Shown: one piece after another, positions 30,313 through 40,689 of the stretch | How the letters are laid out: every line of letters starts with the position of its first letter | How positions within the stretch are numbered: the stretch's first letter is position 1 | NCBI RefSeq assembly: GCF_002072215.1 | Contig: NZ_JXMW01000006.1 | Span: forward strand, 62,001 to 126,000 | DNA length: 64,000 nt | Direction: 5' to 3' | Source: Methanobrevibacter arboriphilus JCM 13429 = DSM 1125 | GTDB lineage: Archaea; Methanobacteriota; Methanobacteria; Methanobacteriales; Methanobacteriaceae | The notes under the pieces: model-generated | The model's database searches: none | Told to the model about the DNA's origin: nothing | The model's input: the letters and a program-made list of their open reading frames with translations, nothing else | Position numbers and translations under genes: made by a program

Positions 30313-32085
30313 TTGAGAAAAAAGGCATTTATTATACTTATATTTTGTCTATTTTTCATTGGAATAAGTGCAGGTTATGCTAGTAATGTGACGGATTATA
30401 GTTCAAATTTAGGAGAAAATAATATAGAAAGTAATAATATTCAAGATATAGCTCAAGAAAATGTAAATAATCTTAGTAGTACAAATGAAAGTACAAACAA
30501 GGTTAAAAACACTTCTAATACTAATTCTAATACTAATATTAATACTAATAATAATCCTAAAACTACTGTAACTGGTAAAGCAGCTGCTGGTGAACCTAGT
30601 AAATTAACTCAAAGTCAAATATTGAAAGCATCTAAAACCATCAATAGTTATATAAAAAAGTATAAAAAACTACCTAATAGTATTACTATTGGAGGATATA
30701 AGTTTTCAATGCCTGAATATATGTATATACTAAGTAAATATATACACTACCAATATAATCAGAAATCAACATCAGTAACTATAAAATATAATGTTAAAAA
30801 TCCAAGTAATCCGACTGGAGTTACTATAAAAGGTTCATTAACTAAAGCACAATATTATTCATATTCAAAAAAGATAATAAAATATATAAATTCCAATAAT
30901 AAGATACCAAATTATTTAACTACAAAATTAGGAACTATGCAGTATCAAACTGTAATATCAATGCTAAATAAGATTGTGTATTTTAAATCTGTTAAAGGAT
31001 ATTTACCATCAAAGGTAACTATAAAAATATCAAAAAACAACAATATAAACAAAGTACTTCCAAAATATACAAGATCTGTAACACCATCACAACCTACTGG
31101 GAGTAGTGGAATAAGTTTAGCTAATATAAAAGATGCTGCGTCTAGAGTAAATGCATTTGTTAATCAAAACAATGAATTGCCAAATTATGTAGAAATAAAT
31201 TCTAAAAAATATACAATGTCTAATTTTTTATATTTATTGAGTTGTGCAATCGCCAATATTAATAGTGGTTCATCAAGTGGAATTAGTTCTATTTCTGTAA
31301 GTAATCCAACAAAACCTGCTGGAAATTCAATAAATGGTAAACTATCTAAAGCAAATTTTGTATCTCTTGCAAAGAATGTTACAAAGTTTATAAAAACTAA
31401 TAAGCAAGCTCCAAATTATGCAAATTCTCCAATTGGGAAAATTCAATTCCAAACAATAGTGTGGGAATTTTCAAAAATAATAGAATATGTAGCTAAAAAT
31501 AATAAATTACCATCATCAGTAACTATAAATGTAAAATCTAGTAACCCTATTAATTCAGGTGGTACTGGTGGAGGTAGTTCAGCAAAAACTACAGTATTAA
31601 ATGATAAAAATACATTTAGTGCTAGTGAACTGCAAAAATATCTAAAAAACACAAAAAATTGTCAAGTGACTAACTCTGAAATACAAAAATTAGCAGCAAG
31701 TATAACAAAAGGTTGTGATAGTGACTTAGAAAAAGCAACCGCTATATATAACTGGATGCAGAAAAATGTTGATTACAGTTTTTATTATGATACTAAATAT
31801 GGAGCTGTTAAAACATCTCAGCTTAAGTATGGAAACTGTGTAGACCAAGCACATTTATCTATAGCTCTTTACAGAGCATCTGGATTAGCTGCAAGATATG
31901 TACATGGAACATGTACTTTTTCTAGTGGAAGTGTTTATGGTCATGTTTGGGTACAAGTTCTTATAGATGATACTTGGACTGTTTCTGATACAACAAGTTC
32001 AAGAAATAGCTTAGGTGTTGTAAATAATTGGAATCCTAATACATATAAACTTAAATCAGGTAAAGTAGCAGAAATATCATTCTAA
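30313..32085 (+). CDS. Secreted autolysin: pseudomurein-binding repeats plus cysteine endoisopeptidase-like domain
   Basis: 590 residues, TTG start behind GAGGTGG. Order: signal peptide 1-24; Asn/Thr/Ser linker 25-95; four pseudomurein-binding repeats (about 98-150, 185-247, 268-320, 353-416), each with the alternating NxxLPNYVxI/SMxxFLYLLS or APNYxxxxxGxxQFQT cores; a Gly/Ser linker; then a transglutaminase-like domain. That domain has the triad C509 (GNCVDQ), H544 (YGHVW) and D559 (SDTTS), as in the phage pseudomurein endoisopeptidases PeiW/PeiP, which cut Ala-Lys isopeptide bonds. The protein probably remodels the host's own wall during growth or separation. Its paralogue follows 0.8 kb on. 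Low-complexity linker codons are AAT/ACT repeats. Confidence 0.88.
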   Translation: MRKKAFIILIFCLFFIGISAGYASNVTDYSSNLGENNIESNNIQDIAQENVNNLSSTNESTNKVKNTSNTNSNTNINTNNNPKTTVTGKAAAGEPSKLTQSQILKASKTINSYIKKYKKLPNSITIGGYKFSMPEYMYILSKYIHYQYNQKSTSVTIKYNVKNPSNPTGVTIKGSLTKAQYYSYSKKIIKYINSNNKIPNYLTTKLGTMQYQTVISMLNKIVYFKSVKGYLPSKVTIKISKNNNINKVLPKYTRSVTPSQPTGSSGISLANIKDAASRVNAFVNQNNELPNYVEINSKKYTMSNFLYLLSCAIANINSGSSSGISSISVSNPTKPAGNSINGKLSKANFVSLAKNVTKFIKTNKQAPNYANSPIGKIQFQTIVWEFSKIIEYVAKNNKLPSSVTINVKSSNPINSGGTGGGSSAKTTVLNDKNTFSASELQKYLKNTKNCQVTNSEIQKLAASITKGCDSDLEKATAIYNWMQKNVDYSFYYDTKYGAVKTSQLKYGNCVDQAHLSIALYRASGLAARYVHGTCTFSSGSVYGHVWVQVLIDDTWTVSDTTSSRNSLGVVNNWNPNTYKLKSGKVAEISF

Positions 32086-32885
32086 TACTTACCTTCTTTT
32101 AATTATTTTTTTATAGTTTAGAATTATTTTTTAGAATTATTATTTTTTAGAGTTATTATATTTTAGAGTTATTATATTTTAGATATTATATTTTAGAGTT
32201 ATTTTTTATTTAAATATATTTTTTATTATTTTTTATTTTTTTAATTATTAATGATTATAATTAGTTATTATTTGATATTATATATTATTATTTGCTATTA
32301 TTTGTTATTGTTTATTATTATTTATTATTATTTGCTATTGTTTATTATTATTTATTATTATTTGCTATTGTTTATTATTGTTTGTTATTATAGATTGTTA
32401 TAGATTATTGAGTATTGTTATAGATTATTGTAGATTATTCATTATTGTTTCTTACTTAATTCTTATCTATTTTTCATTATTCTATAATTATTCCTAAAAT
32501 ATTCATATAAATTAATTTAAATATTCTCATAAATTTTCTCATAAATTAAAAATTATATTAATTATTGATTTTAAAGTATTAATTTAGATTCTATTTATAG
32601 AGAATGCTGATTATTAGTGTATTTAATATTAAAATCCTAATAAATAATATAAACTTTTATACAGCAAATAAAAAAGACAATGCAATAATAATAGAATGCT
32701 CTTGAAATAAGATTAATAGTTGAAAAAAAAGCTACAATGAGAAAAAACAATACATTTATATTGTTTAAAAGACAAAACAATTAAATGCTCAGTTTTAGAG
32801 TTATATTATATGAAATTTTATAAAAATTTTAAAATATTCATACAATATAAAAAAGCTCTTTAATTGAGAAATTGGAGGTAAAAAA
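32086..32885. repeat. Repeat-rich spacer between the autolysin genes
   Basis: 800 bases. A 16-base TTATTATATTTTAGAG-type unit repeats near 32140-32200. A longer unit based on TTTATTATTATTTATTATTA plus TTTGCTATTG repeats about three times at 32280-32400. No gene is seen. The ribosome site GGAGGT (32874-32879) closes the spacer. Confidence 0.65.
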
Positions 32886-32903
32886 ATTTCGAATAGGATA
32901 AAA

Positions 32904-34883
32904 ATGTTATTTGTATTTATTGTGCTACTCGTTATTGCAAATAGTAGCTTAATATATGCTAGTGACACAAACGATACTATAGAAAATCTTTTTACACAAA
33001 GTGCGGATAATTTGCCTGAAGATTCAATAAGTACAAACGATAATTCAGACCAAGATATTATTAATATAACTAACGAAGATATTAATAATATTAATGAAAA
33101 TCAAAATGATATCGAATCTTCATCAAATAGTTCAAATGACTCAGTTTCAGAATCTTTAGAAACCAATAATAATTCAGACTATAATAATAGTCAAATAAAC
33201 AATTCAAGCGAAGAAACTTCTGAGAAAACAAGCCAATTAGGCAACACTTCAACAACAAATTCGAATAGTGCAGTTTTAAGCAGTTCTGATACAACTATCT
33301 TAAAAACCCTCGCTACTTTAACTTCAACAGTTAAATTTAGCAATAAAGATATTATGTCTGCAGCAACTGAATTAAAGAAATATGTTGAAAAAAATGGTAA
33401 ACTTCCAGATTATATAACCCTTTGCGGTGAAAAAATATCTATGGGTGAATTTTTATATTTACTCTCTAAATCCATTATAAATTTGAATGGAGGTAGTACT
33501 TCAGATATAACTGCAAAAAATGTTAAAGATCCAAGTTACCCTAATGGTGGTGTAACTAGTGGAAATTTATACAAAGCTGGTTATGTTGACTTAGCAAAAA
33601 GAATTGTTTCGTTTACAGATAAGAACAACCAAGCCCCAAACTATGGAGGTTCAACTCTTGGAAACATACAATTTCAAACTATAATTTATGGATTTGCTAA
33701 GATAGTAGATTACTATAAAAACAATAAAGTAATGCCTAATTATGTTTCATTTGATAAAAAAATTTCTACTACTTTAAATAAGGTTGTACCTAACTATAAT
33801 GGTAAAAATGGAATTACAGTTGGTAGTTCTTCAACAAATAATAGTGGTACAGGTGGAAATAGTGGATCAAACGGTTCATCAAACTCCGATACAATCAGTT
33901 TAGCTAATATTAAAGATGCAGGAGCTAGAGTAGAAGCATTTGTTAAAAACAATGGTGTTCTTCCGAACTATGTTGTAATTAATGGAAAGCAATATTCAAT
34001 GACTGACTTTTTATATTTAGCATCAACTGCAATTGTTAATATAAATAAAGGTGTTAGTAGCGGTGTTGTAGCTAAGACCTTTAAAGCTCCTTCAAGTCCT
34101 ACTGGAAGCTCAATAAATGGAAATATTTACAAAAATGACTTTGTAGATTTAGCTTCACGAGTTTCAGCATATATGGTTAAAAATGGTCAAGCTCCTAACT
34201 ATGGAAGTTCAACATTAGGTAATATGCAATTCCAAACCTTAATATTAGGTTTTTCAAAAATCCTTGAATTCTCAAAATCAGAAGGGAGATTGCCAAATTA
34301 TTTAACCTTAAATATAAAAAGTACGGATAAATTAAATGGAGGAAGTGGAAGTAGCGGAGGAAGTGGATCTGGTTCTATTCCTACGGGTCCTTTAAATGAG
34401 AAAAATACATTAAGTGCAAGTGAGTTACAAAAATACTTAGTAGCAACTACTAATTGTCAAGTAAATAATGCTGCAATAAAATCTTTAGCAGCAAGTTTAA
34501 CTAAAAACTGTAAAACTGAACTTGAAAAAGCGACTGCAATATTTAACTATGTAAGAGATAATATAAAATATAGTTATTACTATGATACAAAATATTCAGC
34601 CACAGGAACACTAAACAATAAATTAGGAAACTGTGTTGACCAAACCCACTTATTGATAGCTCTATCAAGAGCATCTGGTTTAGCTGCAAGATATGTTCAT
34701 GCAGACTGTACTTTCACAGTAAGTGGAAGAATAGGACATGTATTTGCACAGATAAAAGTAGGTGACACTTGGGTAGTAGCAGACACTACAAGCTCACTAA
34801 ATAGCTTAGGTACTGTTAAAAACTGGAATGTCAATACATATACCTTAAAAGGACAAGGAAAATCCGCAAGTATAAGCTTTTAA
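32904..34883 (+). CDS. Secreted autolysin, paralogue of the 30313 gene
   Basis: 659 residues from ATG 32904. Same architecture: signal peptide, long acidic Asn/Ser/Glu linker (~25-140), four pseudomurein-binding repeats (about 145-197, 220-282, 341-393, 416-472) and a C-terminal endoisopeptidase-like domain with C577, H612 and D627. The ATG is probably not the true start: it leaves no basic residue before the hydrophobic core, and the strong GGAGGT (32874-32879) is 24 bases away. An in-frame ATT at 32886 lies six bases past GGAGGT and would add I/M-SNRIK, a normal signal-peptide N-region. The linker is acidic where the paralogue's is neutral. A terminator follows. Confidence 0.88.
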   Translation: MLFVFIVLLVIANSSLIYASDTNDTIENLFTQSADNLPEDSISTNDNSDQDIINITNEDINNINENQNDIESSSNSSNDSVSESLETNNNSDYNNSQINNSSEETSEKTSQLGNTSTTNSNSAVLSSSDTTILKTLATLTSTVKFSNKDIMSAATELKKYVEKNGKLPDYITLCGEKISMGEFLYLLSKSIINLNGGSTSDITAKNVKDPSYPNGGVTSGNLYKAGYVDLAKRIVSFTDKNNQAPNYGGSTLGNIQFQTIIYGFAKIVDYYKNNKVMPNYVSFDKKISTTLNKVVPNYNGKNGITVGSSSTNNSGTGGNSGSNGSSNSDTISLANIKDAGARVEAFVKNNGVLPNYVVINGKQYSMTDFLYLASTAIVNINKGVSSGVVAKTFKAPSSPTGSSINGNIYKNDFVDLASRVSAYMVKNGQAPNYGSSTLGNMQFQTLILGFSKILEFSKSEGRLPNYLTLNIKSTDKLNGGSGSSGGSGSGSIPTGPLNEKNTLSASELQKYLVATTNCQVNNAAIKSLAASLTKNCKTELEKATAIFNYVRDNIKYSYYYDTKYSATGTLNNKLGNCVDQTHLLIALSRASGLAARYVHADCTFTVSGRIGHVFAQIKVGDTWVVADTTSSLNSLGTVKNWNVNTYTLKGQGKSASISF

Positions 34884-34949
34884 AAAAGTTAGACTTTAAA
34901 AAAGTTTATTATAAGTAAAATTAAAAGATTTTCAAAAATTAAACAATTA

Positions 34950-34977
34950 AAGAGGAATTATTCCTCTTATTTTTTTA
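34950..34977 (+). terminator. Hairpin terminator after the second autolysin
   Basis: A perfect nine-base stem (AAGAGGAAT, 34950-34958; ATTCCTCTT, 34960-34968), possibly with the central bases as the loop, followed by ATTTTTTT. It lies about 65 bases after the stop codon. Confidence 0.7.
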
Positions 34978-35195
34978 TTATAATTTATTTTAAATATTAA
35001 ATATACTAAAACTAATTTTACATAATAAATATAAAACTATTTTTATATTGAATAGATATATTAAAGCTATTTATATATTGATAAAATAAATTATAATAAT
35101 AAAATTTATATATTTAATATTTAAAATAAATATACTAAAAATAATATTATATTAAATATATTTTTAATATTAATTTATTTTAAATATTAACTAGA

Positions 35196-35861
35196 TTAAA
35201 TAATATCTCTTTTTTTAAGTATTTTAATTGGATTATCAATTAAAGCCTTATCAGCCTGTTTTTCAGATAGTCCAGCACCTAAACCAATAAGTTTAGCTTT
35301 TTCAAATGTTATTAAATCATTAGGAGCATGAGCATCAGTATCAATTACTAAATCAGCACCAACATCACAAGCTACTTTAGCTACATGGCCATTAGATAAA
35401 CTATGACCTGCTCTTGCACTAATTTCAAGAAATATGTTATTATCTTTAGCTATTTCAGCTTCTTCATGAGTTATAAGACCAGGATGAGCTAAAATATCCA
35501 CATTTTCGGATTGAACTGCAGCTAAGTTAGTTCCAGGAATAACAGGTTCAGATAATGTTTCCCCATGAACAACAATAATCTTAGCTCCAAACTCCCTTGC
35601 CTTTATAGCTAAACTATCAATAATTTCAATAGGAACATGAGTTATTTCAGCACCAGGAACAACATTAATATCCCAATTTTCATTAATATCATCAAGAGCT
35701 CCAGCTAATTTAGATAAAGAACTTATATTTGAAGAATCAATATGATCAGTTATAGCAATTGTTTCATGGTTTAAAACTGCAGCTCTTCTAGCTAATTCAG
35801 AAGGAAGTAATTCACCATCACTAAATAAGCTATGCATATGTAAATCTATTCTTTTATTCAA
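35196..35861 (-). CDS. PHP-domain phosphoesterase
   Basis: 221 residues. Metal-binding motifs in order: [18 protein letters not shown] (HxH), [47 protein letters not shown] and [11 protein letters not shown]. These are the residues of PHP histidinol-phosphatase-like and YcdX-like enzymes. In archaea this small stand-alone type is common and its substrate is not settled; nothing beside it points to histidine synthesis. Start ATG follows AAGGAGA. Monocistronic, convergent with the autolysin gene. Confidence 0.88.
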   Translation of the reverse strand: MNKRIDLHMHSLFSDGELLPSELARRAAVLNHETIAITDHIDSSNISSLSKLAGALDDINENWDINVVPGAEITHVPIEIIDSLAIKAREFGAKIIVVHGETLSEPVIPGTNLAAVQSENVDILAHPGLITHEEAEIAKDNNIFLEISARAGHSLSNGHVAKVACDVGADLVIDTDAHAPNDLITFEKAKLIGLGAGLSEKQADKALIDNPIKILKKRDII

Positions 35862-36344
35862 AAATATTTCTCCTTAATACGTTTAATAACTGTTTAATGA
35901 TTAAGTAATGAAATAATTTATTATTATTCTATAATTTTATTATTATAATATAATTAATTACTTTATACTAAAAATAAGTATATAAATTAAATATATAATA
36001 ATTTGATATATAATAATTAGATATATAGTAATTAAATATATAAATATATAATTTTATTAATAATATATTTTATTATTAAAATAATTTTATTGTATATTAA
36101 ATTATTGCATATTAATTATTATATATTATTTATTTAAATATCAAAATAACTTATTACGATTATTTATTGCATATAAAATAATTTATTAAATATTATTAAA
36201 AAACTTAATATTAAAAATAACTATAAAAAGACTTTAAAAAGACTTTAAAAAGATTTTAAAAAAGAATTAAGAAAGCTTTAAAATACTTTAAAAATACTTT
36301 AAGCAGGTTTAAAAAGTTTTAGAATAAAATTAAAAGGAATGAAT
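35862..36344. repeat. Intergenic AT repeats before pok
   Basis: About 480 bases between divergent genes. ATATATAATAATTAGATATATAG-type pieces fill 35970-36060, and an AAAAAGACTTTA unit repeats with variation at about 36225-36300. No gene is seen. Confidence 0.55.
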
Positions 36345-37280
36345 ATGAAAGTTTCTATTTTTGTGCCAAGTAATATAACTGGATTTTTTAGTATAAAAGA
36401 AGATGAAAATCCTTTAAAAAAAGGTTCTTGTGGAGCAGGAGTCTTAATTGACAGTGGAGTTAAAACAATCATACAAACCCTAAAAAAAGGCGATGATGAA
36501 AATCATCAAATTCAAATTAGAATAAATGGTAAAAAAGACCCAAAAAATGAGTTAATAACTCTAAAAACAATAGAAATATTGAAACCCCATATTATTAAAA
36601 ATAGTGGAAAATTTGAATTGAAAGATGATTTACTTATTAATCATGAAATAAATGTTCCAGTAGGATCAGGGTTTGGTACTTCAGCTTCATGCTCATTTGG
36701 AACAGCTATTGGACTATCAAAAATCTTTAATTTAAATTTATCTAATAATCAGGCAGGCCAAATTGCTCATTTAACAGAAGTTGAACTTGGAAGTGGGTTG
36801 GGAGATGTTTTATCTCAAACATCAAAAGGTATTATGATTAGAACATCCCCTGGAGCACCAGGAATTGGTAAAACAAATATTATAAGAGATAAAAATAATT
36901 TTTCTGATGTATTAATTCTTACAAAAACATTTGGAGAAATAGACACTTCAAGCATTATAGAAGATCCAAAAATGAAGAAAAACATAAACAAATTTGGTCT
37001 TATTATGCAGGAAAGAATAATTAATAATCCAACAATTGAAAATTTTATGGATTGTTCATATGAATTTGCAAAAAAAACAGGATTAATGAACAAAGAACTT
37101 TTGAAAATTGTTAATGAATTAAAAAAATGTACAATTGGAGCATCCATGGCAATGCTTGGAAATACAGTATTTGCAATTGCAAACAAAGAAGATTTAGGAA
37201 AGATCCAAAAGTCTGATAATTTAAAAGCTATTGATTTTAAAATATCTAAAATATATAATGATAATATAAAAATTGATTGA
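36345..37280 (+). CDS. Pantoate kinase
   Basis: Phosphorylates pantoate to 4-phosphopantoate, the archaeal route to coenzyme A, which replaces bacterial PanC. A GHMP-kinase fold of 311 residues: FVPSNITGFFSIKEDENPLKKGSCGAG at the start, ATP-binding PVGSGFGTSASCSFGTAIGLSKIF (~107-130), ELGSGLGDVLSQ and the C-terminal GASMAMLGNTVFAI. The family usually reads HITGFF; here the histidine is replaced by asparagine (SNITGFF), which may be worth a check. ATG 36345 (MKVSIF) is preferred to 36339, since AAAAGGA then lies at normal distance. Confidence 0.85.
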   Translation: MKVSIFVPSNITGFFSIKEDENPLKKGSCGAGVLIDSGVKTIIQTLKKGDDENHQIQIRINGKKDPKNELITLKTIEILKPHIIKNSGKFELKDDLLINHEINVPVGSGFGTSASCSFGTAIGLSKIFNLNLSNNQAGQIAHLTEVELGSGLGDVLSQTSKGIMIRTSPGAPGIGKTNIIRDKNNFSDVLILTKTFGEIDTSSIIEDPKMKKNINKFGLIMQERIINNPTIENFMDCSYEFAKKTGLMNKELLKIVNELKKCTIGASMAMLGNTVFAIANKEDLGKIQKSDNLKAIDFKISKIYNDNIKID

Positions 37281-37393
37281 TAATATTAAAATTGATTAAA
37301 ATATGAAAATTGATAATATTAAAATAATGAATAATGTTAAAAAGTTTAATAATAATATGACACCGATTGAATTAAAATAAAGCTAAAGATAAT

Positions 37394-37939
37394 ATGATAA
37401 TAATCAGTTATGACATTAAAGTGTATAGAAAGCAACTAAAAGAGGTTTTAAACGAAGGAAATACAGTAGTTGAATTAGGGTGTCATGTTGGAAATACAAG
37501 TGAAATAATAGCTAAAAATATTAAAAATGGAAAGTTAATTGCATTAGACAACAGTCCAGAAGCAATACCTAAAATGAATAGTTTAACTGAAAAATATGAC
37601 AATTTAGAATTTATCAGTGCTGATGTTCGTCTTCACACCACATTAGAAGAAGTATATAAAAAGCTAGACAAGTGTGATGTTCTTTCTGTTGATCTTGGAG
37701 GAGGTTATCATCCAGATACAACATTTAAAGTATATTTTATATGGGCATCATTATTAAAACCTAAAATAACATTAATTAGAAATAGAGGACTTATAGATTT
37801 TGTTAGAAGTTCTAAAACTGAAGAAGTATTTGAATCTAAAGAAGGATGGTTAGAATCATGTGGAAATGAAGGTATACCTCCACAAATAAAAGAGTTTGAA
37901 CTTTGGAGTTCTAAATTAAATAAAAACAAAAAAAGCTAA
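37394..37939 (+). CDS. SAM-dependent methyltransferase (class I-like)
   Basis: 181 residues of Rossmann-like fold: VVELGCHVGNTSEIIAKNI (motif I, with GCHVGN in place of GxGxG, ~22-40), LIALDNSPEAIPKM (motif II), LEFISADVRL (motif III) and DVLSVDLGGGYHPDTTF (motif IV). The target is unknown; the small size and lack of extra domains resemble uncharacterised methanogen methyltransferases. The gene starts 113 bases after pantoate kinase in the same direction and may share its transcript. The ribosome site is weak. Confidence 0.72.
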   Translation: MIIISYDIKVYRKQLKEVLNEGNTVVELGCHVGNTSEIIAKNIKNGKLIALDNSPEAIPKMNSLTEKYDNLEFISADVRLHTTLEEVYKKLDKCDVLSVDLGGGYHPDTTFKVYFIWASLLKPKITLIRNRGLIDFVRSSKTEEVFESKEGWLESCGNEGIPPQIKEFELWSSKLNKNKKS

Positions 37940-38433
37940 TTGATTATAATGTTTCAGTATATTAATTACAACATTATAAATTTATATTAATATTAATTTA
38001 TATTAATTTTTATTAGTACTATTAGTATTATATAATTTATTAAATATCATAATTATTAATTTTCATAATATTTTATTAATTTTCATAATATTTTTATATA
38101 ATTTTATATAATCTTATATAATCTTATATATCTTATAATTTTTATACAGTTTTATATTATTTTTATATTTTAATTGATATCAATTAATTTTTTTATTATC
38201 ATTTTTATTATTAATACTAATAATAATACTAATATTAATATAAACTTATTAATATTTATATAATTAAAAAATATTTTATAGTTAAAGAAATATAAATACC
38301 GTTATATTATAAAAAAAATTATAAAAATACTTTTAAGCTAAAGCTTAAATCTATCTTAAAGCTTAAAAAGGTTATTAGCTTAAAAGGATTAACCTTATTC
38401 AGAAAAATAGAATTTATAGGAGAATGGCTAATT
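37940..38433. other. Intergenic region upstream of aroA'
   Basis: About 490 bases with TAATCTTATATAATCTTATATATC-type tandem pieces (38090-38140) and other AT repeats. The probable aroA' promoter is close to the right end (AAATATAAATACC, about 38287). Nothing coding. Confidence 0.5.
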
Positions 38434-39225
38434 ATGATTGGAAAAAGGATTCGTTTAGAAAGAATCATAGATAGAAAAACTAATAGAACTGTTATTGCAC
38501 CGATGGATCATGGAGTATCAATTGGCCCTGTTAAAGGTATAGTAAATATGAGTGAAACAATTGAAAGTATCTCTCGTGGAGGGGCAAATGCGGTTTTAAT
38601 GCATAAAGGAATAATTGAACAAGGCCACAGAGGATATGGTAAAGATCTTGGTCTCATTATACACTTATCAGCTAGTACTTCTCTTAGTCCTGATCCAAAC
38701 AACAAAGTTTTAGTTACATCTGTTGAAAAAGCAATTCAGCTTGGAGCTGATGCAGTATCAGTACATGTAAATATTGGTTCAGAAACAGAAGCTGAAATGT
38801 TAATGGAATTAGGTGAAATAGCTGAAACATGTAGCCAATGGGGAATTCCAATACTTGCAATGATGTATCCAAGAGGTCAAAAAATTAAAAATGAACATGA
38901 TGTTGAACTTGTAAAACACGCAGCAAGAGTTGGATCTGAACTTGGTGTTGATATTGTTAAAACAAACTATACTGGTGATCCGGATAGCTTTAAAGAAGTA
39001 GTTGAAGGAGCATTAGTTCCAGTTGTAATAGCTGGAGGACCTAAAGTTGAAACCGATAGAGAACTATTAGAAATGGTTAGAGATTCTCTTGAAGTTGGTG
39101 GTGCTGGAGTTGCATTTGGAAGAAACCTTTTCCAAGCTAAATCTCCTGGAAAAATTACAAAAGCTATAGCTGAAGTTGTTCATAAAGATTTAGATGTTGA
39201 AGAAGCTTTAAAAATCTTAGATTAA
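38434..39225 (+). CDS. aroA': 2-Amino-3,7-dideoxy-D-threo-hept-6-ulosonate synthase
   Basis: First step of the archaeal aromatic pathway that bypasses DAHP synthase: condenses 6-deoxy-5-ketofructose 1-phosphate with aspartate semialdehyde. A class I aldolase of the DhnA family, 263 residues: [15 protein letters not shown] at the N-terminus, [25 protein letters not shown], the Schiff-base lysine in [12 protein letters not shown], and [14 protein letters not shown]...[17 protein letters not shown]. The next gene encodes the second pathway enzyme, which supports this role over fructose-bisphosphate aldolase. AGGAG lies before the ATG. Confidence 0.93.
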   Translation: MIGKRIRLERIIDRKTNRTVIAPMDHGVSIGPVKGIVNMSETIESISRGGANAVLMHKGIIEQGHRGYGKDLGLIIHLSASTSLSPDPNNKVLVTSVEKAIQLGADAVSVHVNIGSETEAEMLMELGEIAETCSQWGIPILAMMYPRGQKIKNEHDVELVKHAARVGSELGVDIVKTNYTGDPDSFKEVVEGALVPVVIAGGPKVETDRELLEMVRDSLEVGGAGVAFGRNLFQAKSPGKITKAIAEVVHKDLDVEEALKILD

Positions 39226-39476
39226 CATTTAAATAGATTAAATAATCTAAGATATATATTAAATAATCTAATATATAGATTAAATAATTTAAAATATGAA
39301 TAAATAGTTTAAAATACTGATTAAATAATTCAAACTCCAGATAAATAATCTAAAGTGTTGATTAATCTAAAATATTGATTAAATAATCTATAGTATGGAA
39401 TAAATAATCTAAAATCTGAACTAAATAATCTAAAATATCAAACTAAATTTTATTAACTTATTAAGGAGATCTTGCC
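39226..39476. repeat. Imperfect tandem repeat between aroA' and aroB'
   Basis: About 200 bases (39230-39435) consist of ten or so diverged copies of a 20-27-base unit resembling TAAATAATCTAAAATATGAA. They lie between two genes of one pathway read in the same direction. The aroB' ribosome site AAGGAGATC follows. Confidence 0.75.
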
Positions 39477-40613
39477 TTGAAAAATAAATTTGCTTGGATA
39501 ATGACCCCTGATATAGAATGGGAAGAGAAAAAAGAACTAATAACAACTGGACTTGAATCTAGAATCGATCATGTTTTAGATCTAAAAGATATCAACAATA
39601 TAAAAAAATTAGGAAACATTGAAGTCATAAGCGAAGATGAAAATGCAGATATATCCATTGTTGGTATCAATGGAGAAGGTGATGGAACTCTTCAATTAGA
39701 TAATGATGCTGATTTAAATGATTCTAATGACTTAAAAGTAGCTAAAAGCTATAAAGATAAGGGAAAAAAAGTTGTAGCTTATGTTGAAATTAATAGTAAA
39801 AAACATGAAGAGTTAGCTAGAGTCCTTGGAAAAGTTGTTGATTATTTGATTCTTGTTGGAAAAGATTGGACAATTATCCCCCTTGAAAATATAATCGCAG
39901 ATCTTCAAAGTGTCGAGGTAAAGCTAATAGCTGCTGTAAATAGTCCAGAAGAAGCTAGATTAGCTATTGAAACTTTAGAAGTTGGAACTGATGGAATAAT
40001 ATTTAAACCAAAAAGTTTCAAACAAATAAAAGAAATAGCTAAAATAATTGAAGATGCATCTACTGAAAAATATGAGTTAAAAGAAGCAACAGTTACAGAT
40101 ATTAAGCCTGTTGGAAGTGGAGATAGAGTATGTATTGATACAACCTCAATGTTAATTCCTGGAGAAGGAATGTTAATTGGATCATACTCAAAAGCTATGT
40201 TTTTAGTTCATAGTGAATCTCTTGAAAGTGAATATGTTGCATCAAGACCATTTAGAGTAAATGCAGGCCCTGTACAAGCTTATGTAATGGTACCTGGAAA
40301 TAAGACAAAATATTTATCTGAACTTGAAACTGGTGATGAAGTATTAGCTGTTGATAAAGATGGTAATAGTAGAACTGTTATAGTAGGAAGATCTAAAATC
40401 GAAAAAAGACCTCTTATATTACTAGAAGCAGATTTTGATGGAATTAAGATAAAATCTTTATTACAGAATGCTGAAACAATAAGACTTGTAAATGATAAAA
40501 ATGAAGCTATTTCAGTATCTGATATTCAAGTTGGAGATAAACTTAAAGTATTCATTGATCAAGGAGCAAGACATTTTGGAATGTCTATAGAAGAGAATAT
40601 AATTGAAAAATAA
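39477..40613 (+). CDS. aroB': 3-Dehydroquinate synthase II
   Basis: Oxidative deamination and cyclisation of the AroA' product to 3-dehydroquinate with NAD+. 378 residues, TTG start behind AAGGAGATC. It opens [31 protein letters not shown], typical of the MJ1249 family, and later has [78 protein letters not shown] and [11 protein letters not shown]. It is not related to bacterial AroB. Together with aroA' it makes the first half of shikimate synthesis. Confidence 0.94.
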   Translation: MKNKFAWIMTPDIEWEEKKELITTGLESRIDHVLDLKDINNIKKLGNIEVISEDENADISIVGINGEGDGTLQLDNDADLNDSNDLKVAKSYKDKGKKVVAYVEINSKKHEELARVLGKVVDYLILVGKDWTIIPLENIIADLQSVEVKLIAAVNSPEEARLAIETLEVGTDGIIFKPKSFKQIKEIAKIIEDASTEKYELKEATVTDIKPVGSGDRVCIDTTSMLIPGEGMLIGSYSKAMFLVHSESLESEYVASRPFRVNAGPVQAYVMVPGNKTKYLSELETGDEVLAVDKDGNSRTVIVGRSKIEKRPLILLEADFDGIKIKSLLQNAETIRLVNDKNEAISVSDIQVGDKLKVFIDQGARHFGMSIEENIIEK

Positions 40614-40689
40614 TAGTTCAAAAACAAATTAAAGGTTAATTATAACTTTTAAATAAAAATTTATGAGACTAAAGTATATATGTGAAATT

